From: Chloroflexota bacterium
GTDB lineage: Bacteria; Chloroflexota; Limnocylindria; Limnocylindrales; CSP1-4
Length of the DNA stretch: 6,023 nt
Reading direction: 5' to 3'
NCBI GenBank assembly: GCA_021814735.1
Contig: JAKAHX010000115.1
Location: 1 to 6,023, forward strand
A model generated the notes under the pieces. That model worked only from the letters and a program-made list of their open reading frames with translations, did no database searches and had not been told where the DNA came from. Numbering within the stretch: position 1 is the stretch's first letter; every line of letters begins with the position of its first letter. The position numbers and the translations under genes were made by a program. Below, piece after piece: positions 6,018 to 6,023 of this stretch.

Positions 6018-6023
6018 TGTCCT

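Noticed and set aside
1..6023. CRISPR array, tRNA, rRNA or mobile element
   Set aside because: No spaced repeats, cloverleaf-like sequence, transposase or terminal inverted repeats were seen; the window is almost entirely covered by metabolic genes.

Overview
This window is gene-dense, GC-rich DNA with every supported gene on the minus strand, so transcription runs from high to low coordinates. It carries a near-complete hdrCBA-mvhD-mvhG cluster encoding a heterodisulfide-reductase-like, probably flavin-based electron-bifurcating complex. A separate saccharopine-dehydrogenase-family gene lies upstream of it. The high GC, GTG starts, clear GGAGG-type ribosome binding sites and HdrA features suggest a GC-rich bacterium (Chloroflexota, Actinomycetota, Rokubacteria/NC10 and deep GC-rich Bacillota are all possible). 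The phylum cannot be settled from this sequence, and a GC-rich archaeon is not strictly excluded.

Layout from right to left. Positions 5944-6023 are a short leader with a weak promoter candidate and a stable hairpin just ahead of the ribosome binding site. Positions 4690-5943 encode a 417-residue NAD(P)-dependent saccharopine-dehydrogenase-like protein. A 23-bp tandem duplication (4660-4705) spans its stop codon. Positions 4453-4689 are noncoding, with no convincing terminator or promoter. Then come hdrC (3862-4452), hdrB (2870-3865), hdrA (810-2873), mvhD (226-813) and the first 76 codons of mvhG (1-229), which is cut by the window edge. All four junctions in the hdr/mvh cluster are 4-bp stop/start overlaps (GTGA or ATGA), so the genes look strictly co-transcribed and translationally coupled.

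How the genes work together (family knowledge plus inference): MvhG, presumably with a large subunit MvhA beyond the left edge, would pass electrons from a donor such as H2 to the [2Fe-2S] protein MvhD and on to the FAD of HdrA. HdrA would split electron pairs between ferredoxin (low potential) and HdrC/HdrB (high potential). HdrB keeps both cysteine-rich CCG motifs that hold the noncubane [4Fe-4S] clusters used to reduce a disulfide. In methanogens that disulfide is CoM-S-S-CoB. If the host is a bacterium the true acceptor is unknown, and this is the most interesting open question here. The saccharopine-dehydrogenase-like gene is separated by 237 bases and has no obvious functional link.
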